Assembly (NCBI RefSeq): GCF_013868135.1
Contig: NZ_JACEMU010000016.1
Coordinates: 186,001-250,000, forward strand
Length of the DNA stretch: 64,000 bases
Source of the DNA: Paracoccus sp. S1E-3
GTDB lineage: Bacteria; Pseudomonadota; Alphaproteobacteria; Rhodobacterales; Rhodobacteraceae
Reading direction: 5' to 3'
The position numbers and the translations under genes are program-made. This document shows, piece by piece, positions 38,128-48,659 of this stretch (position 1 is the first letter of the stretch; every line of letters starts with the position of its first letter). The notes beneath the pieces were generated by a model. The model made no database searches. It saw only the letters and a program-made list of their open reading frames with translations, and was not told the DNA's origin.

Positions 38128-39762
38128 TCAGCGACGCCAGAAGTCCGGCGTCAGCAGCGCAAGGATCGCCAGCGTCTCCAACCGGCCGACGATCATGGCC
38201 CCCGCCAGCACCGTTTTGGGCAGGAGGGCAAGGCCCGACCACCCCTCCCACGGGTTCGAGGCAATGCCGGCGCTTGCCTCGAAACTGGGGGTCAGGTTGA
38301 TGGTGCCGGCCAGCGGCCCGGTATTGGTCAGCGCCGAGACCGACAGCATCACCGCAGTATCGAATTCGATCTGATGAATCGAGACCAGCAACACCGTGAC
38401 CGCTATCGACAGGGCAAACAGCATGAAAAAGATGAAGGCGAGATAGGCGCCCTCGCCGCGCAGCCGGCGCGCCATCACCCCGCCCCCCGGAACCGAGGCC
38501 GGATACACGATCCGCTCCAGCTCGCGCTGGCTTTGCCGGGCCAGCGCATAGACGCGCAGCAGCTTGACGCCGCCCGCCGTGGTGGCCACGCCGCCGCCCA
38601 TGATGGCCAGCCCCGCCAAGAGAAGCCCCGGCGATTCGAGGCCCGACCAGCTGCGCGCGCCCTGCCAGTCGATCGAGTTCCAGCCCGTCGTGGTCAGGAA
38701 GGACATGGCGTTGAACAGGCCGCCCCACGTCGCCACGGCCGCGTTTTTCAGCGACAGATACATGCCCACGGCCACGGTGTTTTCGGCGGTGGTGATTTCG
38801 AATGTGGCGAAGAAATGGCGGGCGAACAGCACCAGCGCCACCAGCACGACCACGCCGAGGCCAAGCTGGATTTCGGGGTCGTCCCACAGCGATTCCGATG
38901 CCTTCAGCTCTCCGCCGCCGGGCCAGAAGCGCCGCGACAGGGCGAGGATCAGGAAGGCGAAGACCAGAAATTCGCCGGCCAGCCCCGAGTCGACCCCGAT
39001 CGCGCCCGCGACCGGCGAAATTCCCGATGTCGACAGCGTGCCCATTGCCCGGCTGAGCGCGACCAGCCCCGGATCTCCGGCGAGGAGCAGCAGCACCCAG
39101 AGCAGCAGCGTCAATCCGGCATAATAGGGGCCGACGAGGCGCAGCATCCGCAGCGCCTGCGTGGTCGGCGTCACCCGCCGCCCGGCGAGGTTCAGCAGTT
39201 GTGCCGGCGTCCGCGCCCGACCGCCGCCAGTATCGGGCAATGGGGCGAATTTCTCGGTGCGGCCATAGGGCGAGGCGAGGATTTCGAAGCCGCCGACCTT
39301 CAGCGGCGCGAGAATCGCCACGGCAGTGACCAGAATGAACAGCCCGCCCATCCAGCCCACCAGCGCGCGCCACAGATGCAGCGGTGGCATCAGCATGTCT
39401 GCCGCGTAAAGCGTGGCCCCGGTCGTGGTCAGGCAACTGACCATTTCCCACCAGGCGTTGTAGAAGCCCGTATCGGGCAGCGCCAGCGCCAGCGGCATTC
39501 CCAGCGCCAGCGGCAGCACCACAAAGGCGCCCAGCATCGTCGCCAGAACCGACCGGCCATGCGGGCCCGAGGTGATCTCGCGTCCGCCGGTCGCCACCCC
39601 CAGCAGCGCCGCCAGCACCAGCATCAGCACGCCGCTGAGCAGGAAGATGCGCGAAATGTCGTGGTAATGGGTGGCCGCCGCATAGGCGCCCGGAATCAGC
39701 ATCATCGCCCCGGAGATGCCGATCATCAGCACGAACAGCGGCAGGCGGCCGAGGCGGTCCAT
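38128..39762 (-). CDS. trkH: Trk potassium uptake channel subunit
   Basis: TrkH is the membrane channel of the Trk potassium system. The 544-residue protein has about ten membrane spans and four pore loops with selectivity-filter glycines, for example CLTTTGATLYAAD, MGTLSTSGISPVAGA, MSFLTTTGWNSI and VSALTNTGPLAGTINLTPSF. It is slightly longer than E. coli TrkH because of an N-terminal extension and a loop. Its ATG overlaps the trkA stop by 1 nt, so channel and regulator are made together. Confidence 0.94.
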   Translation of the reverse strand: MDRLGRLPLFVLMIGISGAMMLIPGAYAAATHYHDISRIFLLSGVLMLVLAALLGVATGGREITSGPHGRSVLATMLGAFVVLPLALGMPLALALPDTGFYNAWWEMVSCLTTTGATLYAADMLMPPLHLWRALVGWMGGLFILVTAVAILAPLKVGGFEILASPYGRTEKFAPLPDTGGGRARTPAQLLNLAGRRVTPTTQALRMLRLVGPYYAGLTLLLWVLLLLAGDPGLVALSRAMGTLSTSGISPVAGAIGVDSGLAGEFLVFAFLILALSRRFWPGGGELKASESLWDDPEIQLGLGVVVLVALVLFARHFFATFEITTAENTVAVGMYLSLKNAAVATWGGLFNAMSFLTTTGWNSIDWQGARSWSGLESPGLLLAGLAIMGGGVATTAGGVKLLRVYALARQSQRELERIVYPASVPGGGVMARRLRGEGAYLAFIFFMLFALSIAVTVLLVSIHQIEFDTAVMLSVSALTNTGPLAGTINLTPSFEASAGIASNPWEGWSGLALLPKTVLAGAMIVGRLETLAILALLTPDFWRR

Positions 39763-41138
39763 CAGAAGAAGTCGATGGCGACCTGCAGCAGCCGCTCGAC
39801 CTCGGGGACGTCCTCGGTCAGGGCGAAGATGCAGACGATGTCGCCTTCCTCGATCCGGGTGTCGGGCATCGGTTTGACCACTCGTTCGCCCTTCAGGACC
39901 ATGCCGATCAGCGCGCCTTCGGGCAGGTCGATATCGCGGATGCTGCGCCCGGCCATGGACGAGGTGGGAAGGACCTGCGCCTCGATCACTTCGGCCTCGG
40001 CGTCGCCGATGGAATAGATGTCGCGCACCCTGCCGTGGCGGACATGGCGCAGAATCGTCGACACGGTGATCGAGCGGGGGTTGATATAGGCGTCGATGTC
40101 CAGCGGACCCATCAGGCCCAGAAGCGTCGGGTCGTTGACAAGGCTGATGACCAGATCGGCCCCGGCCTGCTTTGCCCGCACCGCGGCGAGGATATTGACC
40201 TTGTCGTCGTCGGTCAGGGTCAGCACCGCATCGGCCCGGCTGATCGAGGCTTCTTCCAGCAGTTCGGATGACAGCCCGTCGCCGTTCAGCACGATGGTAC
40301 GTTCCAGCGCATCGGCGGCCTGTTCAGCGCGGTCGCGGTTGCGTTCGATGATCTTCACATGGACCTTGTCGCGGCCCTGTTCCAGCGCCTTCGCCACCGC
40401 GAGGCCGACATTGCCGCCGCCGATGATGATGACGCGGTCGGCGCGGGTGGTCTTCTTGCCGAAGATCTCCATCGTGCGGTCCACGTCGCGGGTATCGGTG
40501 AAGACATAGATCTGATCGCCTTCGAACAGCTGATCGCCCGGTTCGGGCGCGAACAGCCGGCCCTCGCGACGGACGCCCACAACGATGGCGCGCAGACTGG
40601 AAAACAGCTCGTTCAGCTGGCGCAGGGGGGTGTTCAGGACCGGGCTGTCTTCGTCCATCACCAGTCCCAGCAGGCGGACCTTTCCTTCCAGGAAATCCTC
40701 TGCCTCGAAGGTCTGAGGCGCGCGCAGGCGGGCAAGGGCGGCCTCGGCCACTTCGCGTTCGGGGCTGATGACCACGTCGATGGGCAGGTGATCGGTGCGG
40801 TAAAGATCGGAATAGATCGCGTCCAGATAGGCGGGAGAGCGCAACCGCGCGATCTTGCGCGGCACCCGGAACAGCGAATGGGCCACCTGACAGGTGACCA
40901 TGTTCACCTCGTCCGAATGGGTGACGGCGATGATCAGATCGGCATCCCGCGCGCCCGCCCTGTCCAGCACATCGGGATGCGAGGCGAAGCCCGACACCCC
41001 TTGCACGTCAAGCGCCTCGGTCGCGCGGCGGACCAGTTCGGGATTGCTGTCGATGACGGTCACGTCATTCTGTTCGCCCGCCAGATGTCGTGCGATCTGC
41101 CAACCGACCTGCCCGACGCCGCCGATGATGATCTTCAT
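39762..41138 (-). CDS. trkA: Trk system potassium uptake regulator TrkA
   Basis: TrkA binds NAD(H) and nucleotides on the cytoplasmic face and gates TrkH. The 458-residue protein contains two RCK_N/RCK_C units. The first Rossmann motif is at the N-terminus (IIIGGVGQVGWQIARHL), the second around 232-250 (VIIIGGGNVGLAVAKAL). It is the first gene of the trkA-trkH-hfq-hflX cluster, an order common in alphaproteobacteria, where ntrX often lies further upstream. Confidence 0.95.
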   Translation of the reverse strand: MKIIIGGVGQVGWQIARHLAGEQNDVTVIDSNPELVRRATEALDVQGVSGFASHPDVLDRAGARDADLIIAVTHSDEVNMVTCQVAHSLFRVPRKIARLRSPAYLDAIYSDLYRTDHLPIDVVISPEREVAEAALARLRAPQTFEAEDFLEGKVRLLGLVMDEDSPVLNTPLRQLNELFSSLRAIVVGVRREGRLFAPEPGDQLFEGDQIYVFTDTRDVDRTMEIFGKKTTRADRVIIIGGGNVGLAVAKALEQGRDKVHVKIIERNRDRAEQAADALERTIVLNGDGLSSELLEEASISRADAVLTLTDDDKVNILAAVRAKQAGADLVISLVNDPTLLGLMGPLDIDAYINPRSITVSTILRHVRHGRVRDIYSIGDAEAEVIEAQVLPTSSMAGRSIRDIDLPEGALIGMVLKGERVVKPMPDTRIEEGDIVCIFALTEDVPEVERLLQVAIDFF

Positions 41139-41198
41139 GCCGTTCCCTTCGCCTTTGCGCCAGCATTAGGCGCGATGGCACAGGCGGTCAATGAAGCC

Positions 41199-42374
<1,176 letters not shown>

Positions 42375-42400
42375 GATGCCCCCTTCCCGGACGCGTCCGG

Positions 42401-43945
42401 TTACCCCTCGTGAATAACGACCTGCCAGGGCTGAAGCCCGGCCGCCGCGCTGTCCGACAGATTGGCGCGCAGCATGACACGGTCGTCGCCCTGCTGGCGT
42501 TCGATGATCAGGATATCGCCCTCGGCCCGGATCTGCTGGTCGCCCAACCGAAGCGCGGGGTGGCGATGGCGCAGGGCGATGGCCGCGCGATAGTGGTTCA
42601 GTACCGAATCCGGGTCGGGCTGCTGGACGCTGACGGCACGGGCCAGATGTTCCGCAGGGACCGGCAGCCACGGCTTCGCGGTGGAAAAACCGCCATGCGT
42701 ATTGCTGTCGTCGTCCCAGACCATCGGCGTACGGCAGCCGTCGCGGCCCTTGAATTCCGGCCAGAACTCAATGCCGTAAGGGTCCTGCAGATCCTCGAAG
42801 GCGACATCGGCCTCGGGCAGGCCCAATTCCTCGCCCTGATAGATGCAGACCGAGCCGCGCAGGCACATCAGCACCGTCGCATAGGCCTTGACCGCGTCAT
42901 CGGTCAGCCCCCAGCGCGAGGCATGGCGGACCACGTCATGGTTGGAGAACGCCCAGCAGGGCCAGCCATCGGGGGCGCGGGCCGCCTTTTCGGCAAAGAC
43001 ATCGACAATCCGCTGCGCCGTCAGATCCTCGCCCGACAGGAAGTCGAAGACATAGGACATCTGCATCCGTTTGTCGCCCGAGGTATATTCCTCCAGCAGT
43101 TCCCACGCCTTTTCGCTGTCGCCGATCTCGCCCACCGCGGCGGTGCCCTTCCGGTCCATCACCGCGCGCAGCTTTTCCAGGAAAATCAGGTTTTCAGGCT
43201 GCGACTTGTCGTATCTGTGGCTTTGGTGGTTATAGGGGTTCACCGCGGGCGCGGTGTCGGATTTGCGCTGATCGGGCGGCAGGGGCGGGTTGTCGCGCAG
43301 CTGCGCGTCATGGGTATAGAAGTTGATCGTGTCCAGCCGGAAGCCGTCCACGCCGCGAGCCTGCCAGAAGGCGGCCACATCCAGCAGCGCCTGCTGGACC
43401 TCCGGGTTGTGGAAGTTCAGATCCGGCTGCTCCTTCAGGAAATTGTGCAGATAATACTGCTCGCGCCGCGCGTCCCACTGCCAGGCGCTGCCGCCGAAGA
43501 TCGACAGCCAGTTGTTGGGCGGCGTCCCATCGGGCTTCGGATCGGCCCAGACATACCAGTCGGCCTTGGGATTGTCGCGGCTGGCGCGGCTTTCCGCAAA
43601 CCACGGATGCTGGTCCGAGCTATGCGAGAGCACCAGATCGATCATGATCTTCAGGCCCAGTTCATGCGCCCGAGCGATCAGCGCGTCGAAATCCGCCATG
43701 GTCCCGAAGGTCGGGTCGATGTCGCGGTAATCGCTGACATCATAGCCGAAATCCTTCATGGGCGAGCGAAAGAAGGGCGAAATCCACACCGCGTCGGCGC
43801 CCAGCGCGGCGATATGATCCAGCCGCCGGGTGATGCCCGCCAGATCGCCCGTCCCGTCGCCGGTCGTGTCCTGATAGCTGCGCGGATAGACCTGATAGAT
43901 CACCCCGCCCTTCCACCAGTCTTTCGCCTGTTCCAAATTCGTCAT
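42401..43945 (-). CDS. aglA: Alpha-glucosidase (GH13)
   Basis: The 514-residue cytoplasmic enzyme hydrolyses alpha-glucosides such as sucrose, maltose or trehalulose taken up by the neighbouring transporter. GH13 motifs are in order: GVIYQVYPRSYQDTTGDGTG, the substrate-site IDLVLSHSSDQHPW, nucleophile Asp in GFRLDTINF, acid/base Glu in AVGEIGD, and the third Asp in FSNHDVVRHA. The ATG overlaps the aglG stop by 1 nt. The order E-F-G-A-K is the same as in Sinorhizobium meliloti aglEFGAK. Confidence 0.95.
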   Translation of the reverse strand: MTNLEQAKDWWKGGVIYQVYPRSYQDTTGDGTGDLAGITRRLDHIAALGADAVWISPFFRSPMKDFGYDVSDYRDIDPTFGTMADFDALIARAHELGLKIMIDLVLSHSSDQHPWFAESRASRDNPKADWYVWADPKPDGTPPNNWLSIFGGSAWQWDARREQYYLHNFLKEQPDLNFHNPEVQQALLDVAAFWQARGVDGFRLDTINFYTHDAQLRDNPPLPPDQRKSDTAPAVNPYNHQSHRYDKSQPENLIFLEKLRAVMDRKGTAAVGEIGDSEKAWELLEEYTSGDKRMQMSYVFDFLSGEDLTAQRIVDVFAEKAARAPDGWPCWAFSNHDVVRHASRWGLTDDAVKAYATVLMCLRGSVCIYQGEELGLPEADVAFEDLQDPYGIEFWPEFKGRDGCRTPMVWDDDSNTHGGFSTAKPWLPVPAEHLARAVSVQQPDPDSVLNHYRAAIALRHRHPALRLGDQQIRAEGDILIIERQQGDDRVMLRANLSDSAAAGLQPWQVVIHEG

Positions 43946-45075
43946 CAGCCACCTTTAACCGAACCGGCCAGCAGACCGCGGACCAGATATTTTTGCATTG
44001 CGAAGAAGACGATCAGCGGGACCGAGATCGAGATGAAGGCCGAGGTGGCGAGGATTTCCCACTCGCCGCCTTTCGAGCCCATCAGCTCGCGCAGCACGCC
44101 GGTCATCACCAGTTGTTCGCGCGTATTGCCCAGAAAGACCGTGGCGACCAGCAGGTCGTTCCACACCCAGAGGAACTGGAAGATCGCAAAGCTGGCAAGC
44201 GCCGGGAAGGACAAGGGCAGAATGATCTTGCGGAAAATCTGAAACTCGGTCGCGCCATCGACGCGGGCGCTTTCGATCACCTCGCGCGGCAGGCCCGCCA
44301 TGTAGTTGCGCAACAGATAGATCGCCAAGGGCAGGCCGAAGCCGGTATGCGCCAGCCATATCCCCAGATAGCCCTTGCCGATGCCCAGATCGTTGTGCAG
44401 CCTGAGCAGCGGGATCAGCGCCACCTGCAACGGCACCACCAGCAGGCCCACCACGACGGCGGTCAGCAGCGCGCGGCCCGGAAATTCCATCCATGCCAGC
44501 GCATAGGCCGCGAAGGCCGCGATCAGGATCGGGATGATGGTGGCCGGGATGGTCACCGTCATGGTGTTCATGAAGGCGCGCCCGATGCCTTCGGCGCCCA
44601 GCACGCGGCCATAATTCGCCAGCGTGAATTTCGGCGGGCTGGCGGTGGTGACGAAAATCCGCTCGCCCCGTTTCATGGTGAAAGGGGTGGCCGATTCCAT
44701 CCGGTATGCGCCATCCTCGTCCACGGTCAGCTTGGCGCCGTCCACGTCCGCGCTCTCGCCGCCCTTGTAAGCGGCGGGGTTGCGCGCCGAAGTGCCCCAG
44801 CCGACCAGCTTCTGGCCCTCGGTCAGGACATTGCCTTCCAGCACATATACGGCGCCGTCCTGCTTCTGGTCCTCGGCATTGCCGGTGCGGACGAAATCGG
44901 TCTGCTCCGAGGAGGTCAGCGACTTCCACCAGCCGGTCGCCGCGATCTGGTCGCGGTCGCGGAACGAGGAGACGAACAGCCCGGCCGTCGGGATCGTCCA
45001 CAGCACCACAAGGAACAGTGCCGCAAGATTGACCGCCCAGGTCAGCGTGGATTTCTGTCCGGCCATGCCTTCCAT
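43945..45075 (-). CDS. aglG: Alpha-glucoside ABC transporter permease AglG
   Basis: The 376-residue MalG-type permease has a first membrane span at about 12-33, a roughly 110-residue periplasmic insertion typical of AglG, and the core with the EAA loop ESARVDGATEFQIFRKIILP and the MalG-like ending. It forms the channel with AglF. It overlaps aglF and aglA by 1 nt at each end. Confidence 0.91.
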   Translation of the reverse strand: MEGMAGQKSTLTWAVNLAALFLVVLWTIPTAGLFVSSFRDRDQIAATGWWKSLTSSEQTDFVRTGNAEDQKQDGAVYVLEGNVLTEGQKLVGWGTSARNPAAYKGGESADVDGAKLTVDEDGAYRMESATPFTMKRGERIFVTTASPPKFTLANYGRVLGAEGIGRAFMNTMTVTIPATIIPILIAAFAAYALAWMEFPGRALLTAVVVGLLVVPLQVALIPLLRLHNDLGIGKGYLGIWLAHTGFGLPLAIYLLRNYMAGLPREVIESARVDGATEFQIFRKIILPLSFPALASFAIFQFLWVWNDLLVATVFLGNTREQLVMTGVLRELMGSKGGEWEILATSAFISISVPLIVFFAMQKYLVRGLLAGSVKGG

Positions 45076-46070
45076 CAGCGCATCTCCCGCCGCACGTTGC
45101 GAATATTCCAGATCATGATCGGCAGCACGAGGATCATCAGCACAATGGCGATGGCCGAGCCGCGCCCGTAATCGGGCGTGCCGCGGAACATCCAGTCATA
45201 CATCAGGTTCGCCAGCACCTGCGTGCCCCATTGCCCGTTGGTCATCACGAAAACGATGTCGAAGACCTTCAGCACGGTGATGGTGATGGTGGTCCAGACC
45301 ACGGCAATGGTGCCCAGGATCTGCGGCACCTTGATCTTGAAGAAGATCTGCCACGGGCTGGCGCCGTCCAGCACGGCGGCTTCGATGGTTTCTTCCGGGA
45401 TGCCGCGCAGGGCCGCCGACAGGATCACCATGGCGAAACCGGTCTGGATCCAGACCAGCACGATCATCAGGAAGAAATTGTTCACCGGCTGCAGCGTCAG
45501 CCAGGTCTGCGCGGTGCCGCCAAGGCTTTGCCAGATGGCGTTCAGCAGGCCGATCTGTTCGGTCCCCGGCTCGCGATATTCATAGATGAATTTCCAGATC
45601 ACCCCCGCGCCCACGAAGGAAATCGCCATCGGCATGAAGATCAGCGATTTGCCGAAATTGCCCCAGCGGATGCGGTCGGTCAGTTGCGCCGCGATCAGCC
45701 CGAACAGCGTCGCCAGCGCCGGCACGATCAGCAACCAGAAGAAGTTGTTGATCATGGATTCGCGGAACTTCGCGTCCTGCGCCAGCCAGGCATAGTTTGA
45801 CCCGCCGACATATTCCGTGCTCGACCCGTTGAACATCGACAGCCAGATGGAGTTCAGCACCGGATAGACCAGATAGACGCCCAGAAACAGGATCGCGGGG
45901 CCAAGGAACAGCCACGGCCGGATCAGCCCGGCACGGCGGATATTGTCGCCCGCTTTCGGCCCGCGCGGCGGCAACAGCTGGTCCAGCACGAAATTAGATC
46001 CCCAGAACCATGCCATGCAGCCCAGGACGCCGACGGCGATCGTGCCGACCGCAAGCAGTAAAAGCTCCAT
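45075..46070 (-). CDS. aglF: Alpha-glucoside ABC transporter permease AglF
   Basis: The 331-residue MalF-type permease has an unusual membrane span at the N-terminus (1-30) and the core with WNFVLDQLLPP-like linker and the EAA loop EAAVLDGASPWQIFFKIKVP. About seven membrane segments are visible. It follows aglE after 57 nt that contain a strong hairpin. Confidence 0.91.
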   Translation of the reverse strand: MELLLLAVGTIAVGVLGCMAWFWGSNFVLDQLLPPRGPKAGDNIRRAGLIRPWLFLGPAILFLGVYLVYPVLNSIWLSMFNGSSTEYVGGSNYAWLAQDAKFRESMINNFFWLLIVPALATLFGLIAAQLTDRIRWGNFGKSLIFMPMAISFVGAGVIWKFIYEYREPGTEQIGLLNAIWQSLGGTAQTWLTLQPVNNFFLMIVLVWIQTGFAMVILSAALRGIPEETIEAAVLDGASPWQIFFKIKVPQILGTIAVVWTTITITVLKVFDIVFVMTNGQWGTQVLANLMYDWMFRGTPDYGRGSAIAIVLMILVLPIMIWNIRNVRREMR

Positions 46071-46096
46071 CCCCGTCCCCTCCTCCGATAACGCAG

Positions 46097-46118
46097 CCGG
46101 CCCGCTCCCGCGGGCCGG
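46097..46118 (-). promoter_or_regulatory. Intercistronic hairpin between aglE and aglF
   Basis: CCGGCCCGC (46097-46105) and GCGGGCCGG (46110-46118) form a perfect 9-bp stem with a 4-nt loop, 10 nt beyond the aglE stop. No T run follows, so it probably stabilises aglE mRNA or partly attenuates read-through into aglFGAK. Confidence 0.65.
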
Positions 46119-46127
46119 TCCGAGGCC

Positions 46128-47483
46128 TTATTTCAGCGCATCCCAGGTCGACTGGATCGAATCGGCCGCTTCCTGCGCGGTCTTGCCGCCGACAAAATCG
46201 ACCATGCCGGTCCAGAAGGCACCCGCCCCGATCGCGCCGGGCATCATGTCCGACCCGTCGAAACGGAAGGTGGTGGCGTTCTGCAGCACATCACCCATGC
46301 GCTTGACGGTCTCGTCCTGATAGGCTTCCGGGTTCACACCCTTGTGCGGGGTCAGGAAGCCCTGCTGGGCCATCCAGATCTCGTGGGCGATCGGCGTCTG
46401 CAGGAAGTCGATGAAGGCCGGACCCGCCGGGTTGTCGGTCAGGACCGAGAACAGCGTGCCGCCGCCCAGCACCGGCTGCCCCAGCGAGCCGTCCGCGGGG
46501 GCCGGGAAATAGAAGAAATCGGCGTCTTCGCCGACCACGGTGCCCTCGGGGAAGAAGGTGGTGATGAAGCTCGCCTGACGGTGCATGTAACAGCCGGGCG
46601 GGCTTTCAAACAGACCCTTCGGGCTGTCGCGGAAATCGGTCGCGGCGACCGAGCCGGTGCCGCCGGCCACGAAATCGTCATTCTTGGCGAACCAGCCGAA
46701 ATCGTCGATCGCCTTGACCACTTTCGGATCGTTGAATTTCAGCGCGTTCGTCGTCCAGGCATCGTAATCCTCGGGCGAATTGTTGCGCAGCATCAGATCC
46801 TCGACCCAGTCGGTCGCGGGCCAGCCCGTCGCGCCGCCCGAGCCGAGCCCGATGCACCAGGGCTTTTCACCATCCGCCGCGATCTGTTCGGTCAGCGCCT
46901 TCAGATCCTCCAGCGTTTCGGGAACTTCGTATCCGGCATCCTCGAAATTCTCCGGGACGTACCAGACAAGCGATTTCACGTCGGCCTTGTAGGGGAATGC
47001 ATAGACGTGCTCGGCCCCATCCGGTCCTTTGTAGGTGACCAGCTTCGCCCAGCTTTCGCCCGCCGCGTAATTGTCGCGGATCCATTGGCCGACCGCGTCG
47101 GGCAGCGGCTTCAGCTGGCCCTTCGCGGCCAGACCGGCGGCCAGACCCGGCTGCGGGAAGACCGCCACATCGGGGGGCGATCCGGCCTCGGCATCGATCA
47201 CGATCTGCTGCTCGAAACTGTCCGAGCCGCTGTATTTCACATCGACGCCGGTAGCTTCCTCGAAATAGGGAATGATCGATTCGAACAGGTCCTTGTCACC
47301 CCCCAGCCACGGACCCAGCACGGTCAACTCCTGCCCGGCCAGATCGCCATGGGACGCCTTGAACGCTTCGAGGCTGTCCCAGTTGAACGTCGGGTCCTCT
47401 CCCACGGGGAATTTCATCTGCGCATGCGCAACGCCGGATGTCAGCGCTATCATGGCAACCGAAGCCAGGAATTTCTGTTTCAC
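46128..47483 (-). CDS. aglE: Alpha-glucoside ABC transporter substrate-binding protein
   Basis: The 451-residue periplasmic protein has a signal peptide (1-21, GVAHA) and a type 1 extracellular solute-binding fold: ELTVLGPWLGGDKDLFESII, VDVKYSGSDSFEQQI, GSPPDVAVFPQPG and GWPATDWVEDLMLR. These match AglE, which binds sucrose, maltose and trehalose. It is the first gene of the agl operon. A LacI-family regulator (AglR) usually lies next to it in rhizobia, but none is present here. Confidence 0.93.
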   Translation of the reverse strand: MKQKFLASVAMIALTSGVAHAQMKFPVGEDPTFNWDSLEAFKASHGDLAGQELTVLGPWLGGDKDLFESIIPYFEEATGVDVKYSGSDSFEQQIVIDAEAGSPPDVAVFPQPGLAAGLAAKGQLKPLPDAVGQWIRDNYAAGESWAKLVTYKGPDGAEHVYAFPYKADVKSLVWYVPENFEDAGYEVPETLEDLKALTEQIAADGEKPWCIGLGSGGATGWPATDWVEDLMLRNNSPEDYDAWTTNALKFNDPKVVKAIDDFGWFAKNDDFVAGGTGSVAATDFRDSPKGLFESPPGCYMHRQASFITTFFPEGTVVGEDADFFYFPAPADGSLGQPVLGGGTLFSVLTDNPAGPAFIDFLQTPIAHEIWMAQQGFLTPHKGVNPEAYQDETVKRMGDVLQNATTFRFDGSDMMPGAIGAGAFWTGMVDFVGGKTAQEAADSIQSTWDALK

Positions 47484-47872
47484 GACGTCTCCTCCGTCAG
47501 TTTCCGCAGATGGGGCGGGATGAGGTCAAGCTTCAGCTTGAAAAGCCGGAATTGTCAAATGGTCGCGGGGCGATGGCGGCTGCTGCATCTGCATTATCCG
47601 CGGGTCGCGCGGCACCCCGACGCCTGACCTTGTAGAGGCGCGAAGCAGCGGTTTTGCTGCGGTTGCAGCATCGGCTCGCAACGGGGCGCGACGGACAAGC
47701 CGCTGATAGATCAGTCAAACCGGCGCAATGCCACGCCCACACGACGCCGCGCGGCATTGGGGCGCCGCAACCTGCCGGATCGGCGTGAAAATACTTTCGA
47801 GCCGGGCGCATCCTGCTGCCCGCGGCGGGCGCCGGTCCGATTCGCGCATGCCTTCCGCGCCGCGAATCGTCG
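47484..47872. other. Long upstream region of aglE without genes
   Basis: About 390 bp separate the aglE start from the end of the Rrf2 gene. Apart from the palindrome at 47526-47541 I see no gene or clear terminator; it probably contains the agl promoter and the 3' end of the Rrf2 transcript. Confidence 0.5.
47526..47541. promoter_or_regulatory. Palindromic operator candidate upstream of aglE
   Basis: TCAAGCTTCAGCTTGA is a perfect inverted repeat (7-bp arms, 2-bp centre) located 43-58 nt before the aglE start codon. This is a good place for a sugar-responsive repressor such as a LacI-family AglR. The arms differ from the usual LacI CG-centred sites, so the regulator is uncertain. Confidence 0.4.
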
Positions 47873-48361
47873 TCAGTGCGGTTGCGGCGGCGCGTTGCTG
47901 CGGGGCGCGCAACTCGGCGTGGTAAAGGCGTGATGCAGACTCGGATTGTCGCAAACCAGCTGTTCGAGCGTCACCTTGTCGAGCGCGCGATAAAAGGCCC
48001 GCTGCGCCTCCAGCAGCGCATCGCGCAGCCGGCAGCCTTCGGTCAGCGGGCAGGTATTGCCGTCGGCATCGAAGCATTCCGTCAACGGCAGCGCGGCTTC
48101 GAAACGAAGGAAGATCTCGCCCACGGTGATGCCGCTGGGCTTGCGCGCCAGCTTCATGCCGCCCGCCCGGCCCCGCAGCGTGTGCAGGTAACCCATCGTC
48201 GCCAGCTGGTTCACCACCTGCGCGACATGATGCGCCGAGGCATTGCAAGCGCTTGCCACCTGGCCCGAACGGGCCAGTTCATCCGGATGCACCGCGCAAT
48301 ACATCAACACGCGCATGGCCAGATTGGTTCGCATTGTCAGGCGCAAGGTCGCCCCCCTCAT
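47873..48361 (-). CDS. Rrf2-family regulator, NsrR-like
   Basis: The 162-residue regulator starts MRGATLRLTMRTNLAMRVLM and has the Rrf2 winged helix (HHVAQVVNQLATMGYLHTL, RGRAGGMKLARKPSGITVGE) and three conserved cysteines in ECFDADGNTCPLTEGCRL, spaced as in NsrR and IscR Fe-S cluster sites. NsrR senses nitric oxide. The long alphaproteobacterial C-terminus VTLEQLVCDN fits NsrR better than IscR. It lies upstream of agl but is probably unrelated to it, and its targets are not in the window. Confidence 0.82.
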   Translation of the reverse strand: MRGATLRLTMRTNLAMRVLMYCAVHPDELARSGQVASACNASAHHVAQVVNQLATMGYLHTLRGRAGGMKLARKPSGITVGEIFLRFEAALPLTECFDADGNTCPLTEGCRLRDALLEAQRAFYRALDKVTLEQLVCDNPSLHHAFTTPSCAPRSNAPPQPH

Positions 48362-48485
48362 TTTCGCCGCAGCTATCATGCTTCCGGGCTGAAGGATTTG
48401 ATCTGCGTCAAGTCGCGCCCGGCCGGGCGGCACATGCGTCGGGATGTGAGAGAAATGGGCGGATCAGCCGATCCTGACGCAGAGG

Positions 48486-48561
48486 TGGTGCCGCTGAAGG
48501 GACTCGAACCCCCGACCCCATCATTACGAATGACGTGCTCTACCAGCTGAGCTACAGCGGC
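48486..48561 (-). tRNA. tRNA-Thr (anticodon CGT)
   Basis: A complete 76-nt tRNA with encoded CCA on the minus strand. The acceptor GCCGCTG pairs with CAGCGGC, the anticodon stem CGTCA/TGATG encloses TTCGTAA, giving anticodon CGT for threonine codon ACG. The T arm is GGGGG-TTCGAGT-CCCTT with one wobble. Confidence 0.95.
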
Positions 48562-48659
48562 GCCGTCTGCGTGCCGCGCCGGATAGCAGGTTCCGGCGCG
48601 GGGGAAAAGCCCTTTTCGGGCGCGCCCGCGGTCCTTTCGCGGGATGCGGGCCGGTGCGG

